Shown here piece after piece: positions 13,744-20,810 of a stretch of 20,810 nt of DNA. Below the pieces are notes generated by a model. That model saw only the letters and a list, made by a program, of their open reading frames with translations. It did not search any database and was not told where the DNA came from. The translations under genes and the position numbers were made by a program. Origin of the DNA: a virus; the IMG/VR virus record IMGVR_UViG_3300044678_000545, positions 1 through 20,810 of that record. One strand, written 5' to 3'. The first letter of the stretch is position 1. Every line of letters starts with the position of its first letter.

Positions 13744-13753
13744 ATTATCTTTG
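13723..13753 (+). promoter_or_regulatory. Putative Bacteroidota-type promoter GTTG-N19-TATCTTTG
   Basis: TATCTTTG (13746-13753) fits the -7 consensus TAnnTTTG, and GTTG (13723-13726) sits 19 nt upstream, the expected -33 spacing with three of four bases matching TTTG. The start would be near 13758, about 18 nt before the RNR ATG. It is the best complete promoter candidate in the window and overlaps the preceding terminator. Confidence 0.6.
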
Positions 13754-13775
13754 CCACCCTTTAAAAAATTTAAAC

Positions 13776-15674
13776 ATGGAAATTGGATTAGAAACCTTGT
13801 CACAAATTGTGACCTTTAATAAGTATGCTAAATACTTACCTAGCTTAAGAAGAAGAGAAACTTATAATGAAATTATAATGAGATATCTACAAATGATGGT
13901 AGACAAATACCCTCATTTAGCATTTGATATTATGAAAAACTCTCAGTATATATTTGATAAAAAAGTATTACCTTCTATGAGAGCTTTGCAATTTGCAGGT
14001 CCTGCTATTCAGAAGAATGAAGCTAGGATTTACAATTGCTGTTATTTACCAGTAGATGATTACAGAGCATTTGCTGAGATTATGTTTCTCTTATTAGGAG
14101 GAACAGGAGTTGGTTACTCTGTACAATTTAAACACATTGAGAAACTACCTGAGATTAGAAAGCCTATTAAAGAACAAAAGTTTTTAGTAGGAGATTCTAT
14201 TGAGGGATGGGCTGATGCAGTTAAGCATTTAATTGGAAGTTATTTAGGTTATAGAAACACTAAACCAAGATTTGATTTTAGTGATATTAGAGCTAAAGGA
14301 CAGAGATTAATTACTGCTGGTGGTAAAGCACCTGGTCCTGAACCTCTTAAGACTTGTTTATTTGAACTAGAACAAATATTAGAAAGAAAAGCTAATGGTG
14401 AGAAACTACAAACTATTGAAGTTCATGATATGATTTGTCATATTGCTGATTCAGTACTTGCAGGAGGTATCCGTAGAGCAGCTCTAATTAGTTTGTTTTC
14501 AGCAGATGATGAGCAAATGTTAACTTGTAAGTTTGGAAGTTGGTGGGAAACTAATCCACAAAGAGGTAGAGCAAATAATTCAGCAGTATTAGTAAGACAT
14601 AGAGTAACTAAAGAGTTCTTTTTAGACCTATGGAAGAAAATAGAATTGAGTTATGCTGGTGAACCTGGTATTTACTTTACTAACAATCCAGACTGGGGTA
14701 CTAACCCATGTTGTGAGATTGCTTTAAGACCATACCAGTTCTGTAATCTTTGTGAGGTTAATGTAAGTAATGTTGAATCTCAAGAAGATTTAAACAATAG
14801 AGTAGCTGTTGCTGCATTCTTTGGTACTTTACAAGCAGGATTTACAGACTTTCATTACCTAAGACCTATTTGGAAAAAGACTACTGAAAAGGATGCTCTT
14901 ATTGGTGTAGGTATGACAGGTATTGCTAGTATGGAAGTATTTAAGTATGACCTTACAGAAGCTGCTAGACAAGGTGAGTTAACTAATATTGAAGTTAGTC
15001 AGAGTCTTGGTATTAATAGAGCAGCTAGAATTACTTGTGTTAAACCATCAGGTACTACAAGTTGTGTATTAGGTACTGCATCAGGTATTCATGCTTGGCA
15101 TAATGACTTCTATATTAGAAGAATGCAAATGTCTAAATCAGAAGACCTTTATAAGTATTTAACTACTAACCATCCTAGCTTAGTTAAAGACCATTTATTA
15201 ATTCCTAATTCTGCAGTAGTAGAAATTCCTATTAAAGCACCTGCTGGTTCTGTATTAAGAACTGAATCTGCTTTAGATACATTAGAAAGAGTTAAGAACG
15301 TGTCCATGAAATGGATAAAACCTGGACATATTCATGGTGATAATACACATAATGTCAGTGCTACTATATCTATTGATAAAAATAGAGTTTATGGTAATTT
15401 AGGAGAAAAGAACTCTTTAAAAGATGAGTGGGAAGTAGTTGGAGAATGGATGTGGGAAAACAAAGAACATTATAATGGTTTATCTGTACTTCCTTTTGAT
15501 GGGGGCTCTTACAGCCAAGCTCCTTTTCAAGATATTACAGAGGAAGAGTATAACAATCTTGTAGGTCACTTAACTTCTATTGATTTAACTAAAGTAATTG
15601 AAGAAGATGATCTTACTAGCTTAATGGATCAAGCAGCCTGCCAAGGCGGAGCTTGTGAAATAACAACTTTATAA
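13776..15674 (+). CDS. nrdJ: Class II (adenosylcobalamin-dependent) ribonucleoside-triphosphate reductase
   Basis: A 632 aa ribonucleotide reductase that makes dNTPs from NTPs. Seen: YNCCYLPVDD (86-95) with the first active-site Cys, LLGGTGVGYSV (106-116), SVLAGGIRRAALIS (226-239), NPCCEI (310-315) with thiyl-radical Cys C312 and E314, C323 in FCNLCEV, PSGTTS (424-429) and a C-terminal redox pair CQGGAC (C622/C627). The 11-residue spacing C312-C323 equals C408-C419 of the Lactobacillus RTPR enzyme, as I recall its numbering. It is shorter than that protein (about 740 aa) and has no N-terminal ATP cone. No NrdB subunit gene or NrdD-type glycyl motif is seen, which supports class II and cobalamin use. 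It has its own promoter and leads the nucleotide cassette. Confidence 0.9.
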   Translation: MEIGLETLSQIVTFNKYAKYLPSLRRRETYNEIIMRYLQMMVDKYPHLAFDIMKNSQYIFDKKVLPSMRALQFAGPAIQKNEARIYNCCYLPVDDYRAFAEIMFLLLGGTGVGYSVQFKHIEKLPEIRKPIKEQKFLVGDSIEGWADAVKHLIGSYLGYRNTKPRFDFSDIRAKGQRLITAGGKAPGPEPLKTCLFELEQILERKANGEKLQTIEVHDMICHIADSVLAGGIRRAALISLFSADDEQMLTCKFGSWWETNPQRGRANNSAVLVRHRVTKEFFLDLWKKIELSYAGEPGIYFTNNPDWGTNPCCEIALRPYQFCNLCEVNVSNVESQEDLNNRVAVAAFFGTLQAGFTDFHYLRPIWKKTTEKDALIGVGMTGIASMEVFKYDLTEAARQGELTNIEVSQSLGINRAARITCVKPSGTTSCVLGTASGIHAWHNDFYIRRMQMSKSEDLYKYLTTNHPSLVKDHLLIPNSAVVEIPIKAPAGSVLRTESALDTLERVKNVSMKWIKPGHIHGDNTHNVSATISIDKNRVYGNLGEKNSLKDEWEVVGEWMWENKEHYNGLSVLPFDGGSYSQAPFQDITEEEYNNLVGHLTSIDLTKVIEEDDLTSLMDQAACQGGACEITTL

Positions 15675-15675
15675 T

Positions 15676-16389
15676 ATGAATAATACTGTAGAATTGTTAG
15701 GTTGGTATGGCTCTGATGAGGTAATAGCTTGTTCTGCGTGGACAAGTACCTCAAGAGAGTTAACTGATGATAAGAAAAGTAGGATACCTTCTTTAATAGA
15801 TATGTTATGGAGTAATGGTCATGAAACACCATTTGAGAAAGCTACAGTTCACTTTTTAGTTAACTGTGATATAGCTTCACATATACATCTATTAAAGCAT
15901 AGGATGGCTTCTATTAATGCAGAATCAGCTAGGTATAAAGAGTTAAAGGAAGATAAATTTTATTTACCTAAAGACTGGAATGGTATATTATGTACTGAAA
16001 ATATAAATCCTGAAATATTACCACCAGATAAAGATGAAGTTCCTTTTGCTGAAAGAGGAGAATCAGAATGGTTAGCTGTTTTAAGAAATTATACACTTTT
16101 AGGTAGTAGGTTGTATCATCAATGTCTAGAAGATTTAACTCCTATACTTGGTAGAAAGAGAGCTAAAGAATCTGCTAGGTTCTTTAAGACTTACAATTCT
16201 CAAATACAAGCTGATGTAATGTTTAACATGAGAAGCTTTGCTAACTTTCTAAAGCTTAGAAATAGTGAACATGCTCAGGTTGAAATTAGAGAAATAGCAC
16301 AAGAAATGTTATCTTTGGTACAAAATATAGAAGGTAACCCTTTTGAACAAACAATAAAATCAATAACTAAAAATGGAAAATCAAGTTAA
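15676..16389 (+). CDS. thyX: Flavin-dependent thymidylate synthase ThyX
   Basis: A 237 aa ThyX, converting dUMP to dTMP using methylene-tetrahydrofolate and reduced FAD. Seen: GHETPFE (48-54, the family's H.(S/T)PFE segment), the signature KHRMASINAESARY (74-87) matching RHRxxSxNxxSxRY with Lys in place of the first Arg, and the C-terminal RSFANFLKLRNSEHAQVEIR matching 'R..L..FL.LR....AQ.EIR'. Active-site residues are otherwise complete. It starts 1 nt after the RNR stop and overlaps the next gene by 17 nt, so it is in one operon with RNR and dUTPase, which supply its substrate. Confidence 0.95.
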   Translation: MNNTVELLGWYGSDEVIACSAWTSTSRELTDDKKSRIPSLIDMLWSNGHETPFEKATVHFLVNCDIASHIHLLKHRMASINAESARYKELKEDKFYLPKDWNGILCTENINPEILPPDKDEVPFAERGESEWLAVLRNYTLLGSRLYHQCLEDLTPILGRKRAKESARFFKTYNSQIQADVMFNMRSFANFLKLRNSEHAQVEIREIAQEMLSLVQNIEGNPFEQTIKSITKNGKSS

Positions 16390-16708
16390 AAAGAAACCTA
16401 GAACTCGTAAGGTAGTATCTGAGAAAGTAGATATGACTACAGAAGCAGGTAATCCAGTACTGTTTGTGAGTATTGAAGAACATCAAAAAGCAATTGATAG
16501 TAAAACTTCACAAATTATTACATTAGAAAATGCTGTTAGAGCTGCTGAAAGCATTGTAAAAGGTCTTGACAAAAAGATTTCTGATCTTTCTAATGATAAC
16601 AGAAGTGTAAGATTTAATGTTACAGCATTAACACATGAAATGAACAATTTAAAAACTAAACTTGACAGTATTCCTGGTTGGGTTAAGTATTTATTTGGTG
16701 TAAGATGA
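16373..16708 (+). CDS. Hypothetical coiled-coil protein, 111 aa
   Basis: Unrecognised protein with a basic N-terminus (KKKPRTRKVV) and a long predicted coiled coil (about 38-103, e.g. QIITLENAVRAAESIVKGLDKK), ending in IPGWVKYLFGVR, a short amphipathic hydrophobic tail that could touch a membrane or a partner. It overlaps thyX by 17 nt and joins the dUTPase gene by ATGA, so it is co-translated within the nucleotide cassette. It could be a scaffold or oligomerisation factor; the function is unknown. Confidence 0.75.
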   Translation: MENQVKKKPRTRKVVSEKVDMTTEAGNPVLFVSIEEHQKAIDSKTSQIITLENAVRAAESIVKGLDKKISDLSNDNRSVRFNVTALTHEMNNLKTKLDSIPGWVKYLFGVR

Positions 16709-17133
16709 TAGTCAAAATTAAAAAACTTGATTCTAAAGCAGTAACTCCAGCTTATGCAAAGGCTGGGGATGCTGCTGTGGATCTTACAGCTATTAGTATA
16801 GCTAAAGTTGATAGAGATGAGTTTGGTTATATGGAATATGGTACAGGATTAGCTATTGAAATCCCAGAAGGATATGTAGGACTTTTATTTCCTAGAAGCT
16901 CTATAAGTAATTCAGGTCTTATACTTACTAACTCTGTAGGAGTTATTGACTCTGGGTATAGAGGAGAGATTAAATTTAGATTTAAGCACATTCCTGATAC
17001 TGCATATTATCAACCTGGTGATAGAATTGGACAACTAATAATAATGCCTTATCCACAAATTGACTTTCAAGAAGTTGAAGAATTATCTTCTACTGAAAGA
17101 GGTGAAGGTGGATTTGGAAGCAGTGGTAATTAA
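16705..17133 (+). CDS. dut: Trimeric dUTPase
   Basis: A 142 aa dUTP diphosphatase, hydrolysing dUTP to dUMP and PPi, which keeps uracil out of DNA and feeds ThyX. All five motifs are present: AGDAAVDLTA (20-29), PRSSIS (63-68), GVIDSGYRGEI (79-89, with the catalytic Asp and Tyr), PGDRIGQLII (104-113) and the C-terminal P-loop-like RGEGGFGSSG (132-141). The length is typical of the homotrimeric family. It is joined by ATGA to the coiled-coil gene. Confidence 0.97.
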   Translation: MIVKIKKLDSKAVTPAYAKAGDAAVDLTAISIAKVDRDEFGYMEYGTGLAIEIPEGYVGLLFPRSSISNSGLILTNSVGVIDSGYRGEIKFRFKHIPDTAYYQPGDRIGQLIIMPYPQIDFQEVEELSSTERGEGGFGSSGN

Positions 17134-17135
17134 TT

Positions 17136-17354
17136 ATGGCACAAGGAGTTATAACATTTAACTTACCTGAAGAACAATCAGAATTTACTGATGCAGTTCA
17201 TGCTTCAGATTGGAAGATGGTTGTTTGGGATATGAAACAAGAACTTAGAAGGTATTGGAAGTATAGTGAAGATGAGCATGAGATCAAACTAGCTACAAAG
17301 CTAAATGAGCATCTCATTGACTTACTAAATAACTATGGTGTTTCATTAGACTAA
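17136..17354 (+). CDS. Small conserved-type phage protein, 72 aa
   Basis: Small protein with the pattern FNLPEEQSEFTDAVHASDWKM and VVWDMKQELRR. I recall similar 'LPEE..EF..A..G......W.....LR' small proteins encoded near replication genes in many phages, without known function. It starts 2 nt after the dut stop and is the last gene before the terminator at 17357. It is probably all-helical. Confidence 0.75.
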   Translation: MAQGVITFNLPEEQSEFTDAVHASDWKMVVWDMKQELRRYWKYSEDEHEIKLATKLNEHLIDLLNNYGVSLD

Positions 17355-17356
17355 AA

Positions 17357-17382
17357 AAGAGGGGTTGTTTTAAGCCCCTCTT
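17357..17382. terminator. Bidirectional terminator between convergent blocks
   Basis: Stem AAGAGGGG / CCCCTCTT (17357-17364 and 17375-17382), extendable inward by a G-T and an A-T pair. Read leftward it is followed by six T residues, a strong terminator for the giant minus-strand gene; read rightward it is followed by a weaker T-rich stretch. It separates the convergent blocks. Confidence 0.9.
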
Positions 17383-17401
17383 ATAGTTTTATTTGACTAG
17401 C

Positions 17402-20400
17402 CTATTGTTTCATCTTCATGTACTTAATAGATTCTTCTGGATCAAAGTTTACACCTGTTATACCCCAGAATTTCATAAATGCTGCAAGTAGTTTACTATC
17501 ACCTTTATTAAATATACCAGTATCTTTTTTATATACTTCTGTTGGATCAGATAATTGTTTTACTAATTTTACAAATCTGTCAGTAGTACCTGTAATTGCA
17601 GATACACCTTTTAAGTTATTATAAAATTCTCTAATATTGGGTGTTAATAATGCATTTTGAGGATCTCCAAAAGTTAAGTATATACCAAGTTCTTGATTTA
17701 ATTTCATAGCTGTAAAAAGAAATCTACTTAAAAATCTTTTTTCATCATCATCATCTGCATCTTCCATTAAAGAAGCTATTACAATTACTGCTAAACCAGT
17801 AGCAAATACAATCATCATTTCTCTAGCAGCCCTTCTTAAATTTTGTTTTTCATGAGGTGAGAAACCATTTTTCTCTAATCCCATATAAAAACGTACTAAT
17901 TTTTTAGTATCTGTTATTAGTTTATCAAAAAATGTATTATAATATCCTTCAGTAAAAGTACCTAATTCTTGGTCTAACCCTAGTCTTTTATACCTTCTCT
18001 TTAAACCTGGTGCTAAAAACTTTCTATACATTATAAGAAGTCTTCCTACTGCATGTCTTTCTAAAGCAGGTTTATCAAAACTATTATATATACCATGCAT
18101 TCTTTTGTTAAGAGCATGTAATCTATCTTGAACATCTCTTGATATTTTACCATTTTCAGAAAGTTTATCATCAGTAAAATATCCATTTAAAGTAATTTGA
18201 CCTGTCTTTTTAAAGTTTTCTTGATATGCTTTAAACATAGAAATTTCTTTTCCTGATGCATCTTTAACTTTAGTTGATAAAAGAATAGCAATCATAGTTC
18301 TTATTTGAATAGAATGTTCTCCTTGATGCTGTAAAAAGAACCAAGTATCTGAAGACCACATTTTCTTAAATGCAGACTGTGATACTTTTCTACCAGCTGC
18401 ATCTTTGTATTCTCCTTGCATAGGATCAATAGTATCTGTTAGTTGACCTATAAAAGATTTATTAACTGGATTTGCAAAATCTTTTAAGTAATCTATAATA
18501 CTTGCATCATACTCAACTCTTGATTGTAACCATTCTTTATCTGAAAAGAATTGTCCACCAAATGCTTCTATACTAGCTTGAACATTACCTTGCATATAGT
18601 TAACTAAAGCAGGTAATGGATTAATACCACCTAATTGTGTAACAGCTGCAAATGACATTACTGAATCCACTAATTTATTCATATCTACTGATTTTCCAAA
18701 TATATTGTACACTGCTTCAACATTGTGTTTACCAAATATTTGAGTATCAATAAATATAGCAAGTAACTTAGCTATATTATTATCACCAAGTTTATTTTTA
18801 TAATATTTAAGAGCTTCATCTTTTATACCTAATTTTGAAGCTACACTATCAAAGTATCTATTACCTAAACTATCAGTTTTAGTTGGAGGATTTAATCTAA
18901 CTATATCTAATAAAGCTTCACCTGCTGATAGATTTTCTTGTTTAGCATTATAGTCTAATGAAAATCCTCTATAAGCTATTATAGATGATACTAAATCTAA
19001 ATTAACTAACTCAGGATCTATCTCAATATTATATATCATTGGTATTTCTTTTATATCACTTCCATACCTTTGAATTTCTTCCTTCTGTCTTTTCTTAAAG
19101 TATTCCCATTTATACATGAAATAATCTTTAATACCATTTTCTTTTAGTTGATCTAGTCCAGTTTTTACTATTGCTGGTAATCTATATCCTAATTTTTTAG
19201 GTAAGTCTTCTTGTGATTCAAAGTGAGATGATACCAAGAAATCATAATACTTTTTAGTAGCACCAGACAGTGCTTCATATTTTTGATTTCTAAATTTTTC
19301 AGGATTTATCATTAAGAATTCATCATCAAAAACAAGTTCATTGTTTTCAAGTCTACCTTCAGTTCTAGCAATATAGTTATTTAATTGATTTTCACTTATA
19401 AGACCTTTTTCAAAAAGTCTTCTTTGATCTTCAATTAAACTATTTAAACCTTTAACAAGAATTGCTTCTTTTTTAGTATAAGGGTTTTTTATAACTATAT
19501 CCTCTTTAGGTCTAATCTTTTTATAACTTTTAATAAATGCTTTTCTTAATGCACTTCTGTCAGCAGGTGTTTTAGCTTCACCCAAGAGTTTTATATAATT
19601 AGCATATACTTTGTTATATGCATTATAATCAATGTTACTTACAAATCTAGTTTGTTTTTTAAACATTGGTTCACCTTCAGGTGACATCTTATCAAAAACA
19701 TTTACTTCTTCAAAGAAAGGTTTATTGAATTCAGCAACATCGTTTCTACTAACAGATGTAGATTTTGCATAATCTTCAAATGCTGTTGCTGCAGATCTTT
19801 CAAATGAAAGAAGTTCTTGTCTTGCATTCTCCAAATCATTCTTTAGAGTTTTTGCAAAAGATGCTAACAATTCATTACTTGAACTTATTGCAGATGTAAG
19901 ATATAAATCCATTGTACTTATATCTTCAGATGAACCTTCTTTTAAAGATTTAATAAGAACATTTTTAGTTACACCTTCTTCACTTCTTAAGAACATTATT
20001 CTTTTATCAAGAACTTGTTGTTGTTTTTCAGCTTTCTTAGGATCTACTTTTTTTAATTGTTCTATTTGTTTCTTTTGAAATTCAATTTCACGTTTAACAT
20101 CTTCATTAGCTTTTTTAGATATACCATTTTCATATAATATATCTGCTAAATAATAAACAACCTCATCTTCATAAGTCTTATTAATATCTGACAATGCACT
20201 TATACAGTGATTAATTTTATTAAATACTGGATTGTCTACAGTATCCATATAAGATATGTTAGATCTTTTAAATGCATTTAAAGATTCAATTAATGGTCCA
20301 AATATTTCAACAGTTTGTTTAATAACCATGAACCTGTTTATTGCTTCTTTAACATCAATTTTATTATTAGTTAAATCCCTACTTATATTTTTTATTTCAC

Positions 20401-20810
20401 TAGACAACCCTGGTTTTAATTTACCATTAGGTAGTTCTTTAGAAACTAACATATTATATACTTGATCTATAAATAAATTTAAAACTTTAGTCTTTTCAGT
20501 AGTATCAAGTAGTTCAATTAACTGTTGAATTTCTTTTGCTTCAAAAAACTTTCTTTTTATATTTTTTATTTGATCATATCTTTTGGTGAGTACCATTTTA
20601 ATTTCTTCAATTAATCTACCCTCCTTAGATTTTAAATTTAAATCTTCAACAACTAATGAATCTTTAGGTACAAACTTATTAATGATATATTCATAAGCTG
20701 CTAAGTTTAATACTGGTTCAACGTCAAGTTTTTCAGGAGAACCTGTATCATTTATTTCTGTAAAATGTACAGGAACAATACCTAAGTCATAAGTTGTATC
20801 AGTAAACTTA
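17402..20810 (-). CDS. Giant phage protein, C-terminal part (5' partial), probable virion/ejected protein
   Basis: The frame is open from its TAG at 17402-17404 to the right edge; the Met at 20596 is internal, since about 71 further codons precede it in frame (...VVEDLNLKSKEGRLIEEIK before that Met). At least 1135 residues are visible and the start lies outside. Seen: Lys/Glu-rich helical and coiled-coil stretches in the first half (e.g. FQKKQIEQLKKVDPKKAEKQ), an Ala/Gly-rich helical centre, and one clear hydrophobic segment (MMIVFATGLAVIVIASLM, about 120 residues before the C-terminus) followed by DADDDDEKR. No enzyme motif is recognised; no RNA polymerase DxDGD was found. In crAss-like phages, giant ORFs of this kind encode virion proteins, including the packaged RNA polymerase; this role is inferred from size and layout. 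Convergent with the replication block. Confidence 0.75.
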   Translation of the reverse strand, partial: KFTDTTYDLGIVPVHFTEINDTGSPEKLDVEPVLNLAAYEYIINKFVPKDSLVVEDLNLKSKEGRLIEEIKMVLTKRYDQIKNIKRKFFEAKEIQQLIELLDTTEKTKVLNLFIDQVYNMLVSKELPNGKLKPGLSSEIKNISRDLTNNKIDVKEAINRFMVIKQTVEIFGPLIESLNAFKRSNISYMDTVDNPVFNKINHCISALSDINKTYEDEVVYYLADILYENGISKKANEDVKREIEFQKKQIEQLKKVDPKKAEKQQQVLDKRIMFLRSEEGVTKNVLIKSLKEGSSEDISTMDLYLTSAISSSNELLASFAKTLKNDLENARQELLSFERSAATAFEDYAKSTSVSRNDVAEFNKPFFEEVNVFDKMSPEGEPMFKKQTRFVSNIDYNAYNKVYANYIKLLGEAKTPADRSALRKAFIKSYKKIRPKEDIVIKNPYTKKEAILVKGLNSLIEDQRRLFEKGLISENQLNNYIARTEGRLENNELVFDDEFLMINPEKFRNQKYEALSGATKKYYDFLVSSHFESQEDLPKKLGYRLPAIVKTGLDQLKENGIKDYFMYKWEYFKKRQKEEIQRYGSDIKEIPMIYNIEIDPELVNLDLVSSIIAYRGFSLDYNAKQENLSAGEALLDIVRLNPPTKTDSLGNRYFDSVASKLGIKDEALKYYKNKLGDNNIAKLLAIFIDTQIFGKHNVEAVYNIFGKSVDMNKLVDSVMSFAAVTQLGGINPLPALVNYMQGNVQASIEAFGGQFFSDKEWLQSRVEYDASIIDYLKDFANPVNKSFIGQLTDTIDPMQGEYKDAAGRKVSQSAFKKMWSSDTWFFLQHQGEHSIQIRTMIAILLSTKVKDASGKEISMFKAYQENFKKTGQITLNGYFTDDKLSENGKISRDVQDRLHALNKRMHGIYNSFDKPALERHAVGRLLIMYRKFLAPGLKRRYKRLGLDQELGTFTEGYYNTFFDKLITDTKKLVRFYMGLEKNGFSPHEKQNLRRAAREMMIVFATGLAVIVIASLMEDADDDDEKRFLSRFLFTAMKLNQELGIYLTFGDPQNALLTPNIREFYNNLKGVSAITGTTDRFVKLVKQLSDPTEVYKKDTGIFNKGDSKLLAAFMKFWGITGVNFDPEESIKYMKMKQ

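Noticed and set aside
15629-15832. Minus-strand 67 aa ORF
   Set aside because: Antisense to the nrdJ C-terminus and thyX start, both strongly supported.
11084-17404. TAG stop-codon reassignment, as known in some crAss-like phages
   Set aside because: No long ORF needs TAG read-through; TAG ends two genes (11084-11086 and minus strand 17402-17404). Both would be extended by only a few codons to a nearby TAA if recoded, so the standard code is simpler. TGA also ends many genes.
17744-17764. DADDDD as an RNA polymerase DxDGD-like catalytic motif in the giant protein
   Set aside because: It directly follows a transmembrane-like helix, lacks the Gly and surrounding double-psi barrel pattern, and looks like a charged membrane-flanking segment.
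17418-20465. Plus-strand ORFs at 17418-17624 and 20256-20465
   Set aside because: Shadows of the giant minus-strand gene; hydrophobic composition reflects reverse-complement Lys/Asn codons.
20594-20596. True start of the giant minus-strand gene at 20596
   Set aside because: The frame continues open upstream to the window edge with protein-like sequence, so this Met is most likely internal.
1-20810. tRNA genes, CRISPR arrays, insertion sequences, integrase or attachment sites
   Set aside because: None seen: intergenic gaps are mostly under 70 nt, with no cloverleaf-like or regularly spaced repeats and no transposase or integrase motifs.

Overview
The window looks like part of a strictly lytic, tailed dsDNA phage genome that infects Bacteroidota. 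It is AT-rich by eye and very densely packed. One block of about 27 plus-strand genes (window start to about 17350) carries DNA replication, recombination and nucleotide metabolism. It converges on one giant minus-strand gene (17402 to past the right edge). This gene content, the two-block convergent layout and the giant ORF resemble crAss-like phages (Crassvirales); that placement is inference. Host clues are A-rich sequence rather than Shine-Dalgarno motifs before most stand-alone starts, and boxes matching the Bacteroidota -7 promoter consensus TAnnTTTG at three gene-block boundaries. The standard genetic code fits: TAA, TGA and (twice) TAG end genes, and no long ORF is broken by an internal stop.

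Layout. (1) 1-4926: the C-terminal part of a probable spore-photoproduct-lyase-like radical SAM enzyme, small unknown genes, an SF2 helicase, more small genes including a candidate replisome-organiser protein, a DnaB-like helicase and an acidic unknown protein, closed by a terminator at 4945. (2) 4990-10838: a large protein with a conserved but unnamed phage domain, an M20/M28-type metallopeptidase, a small unknown, a Sak4-like RecA-fold ATPase, an SSB with a DDLPF tail, a DnaG-type primase and a small HTH-like protein, closed by a terminator at 10855. (3) 10895-12809: a small protein, an Hjc-like PD-(D/E)xK nuclease, a FEN-type 5' nuclease and an unknown. (4) 12840-13709: a calcineurin-like metallophosphoesterase in its own unit. 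(5) 13776-17354: a B12-dependent (class II) ribonucleotide reductase, ThyX, a coiled-coil protein, a dUTPase and a small protein, closed by a bidirectional terminator at 17357. (6) The minus-strand giant gene, whose frame stays open to the window edge, so it is 5'-truncated here.

How they work together. DnaB helicase, primase, SSB, the Sak4-like ATPase, the 5' nuclease and the Hjc-like nuclease form most of a replisome and recombination set; no DNA polymerase or ligase is visible. RNR, ThyX and dUTPase supply dNTPs and dTMP and keep uracil out of DNA. Many junctions are ATGA or 11-17 nt overlaps, consistent with translational coupling. The features most worth a second look are the hairpin-plus-TAnnTTTG junctions, the phage-encoded metallopeptidase with a C-terminal zinc-knuckle-like tail, the unnamed conserved domain protein before it, the altered catalytic motifs of the DnaB-like helicase and primase, and the truncated giant protein.
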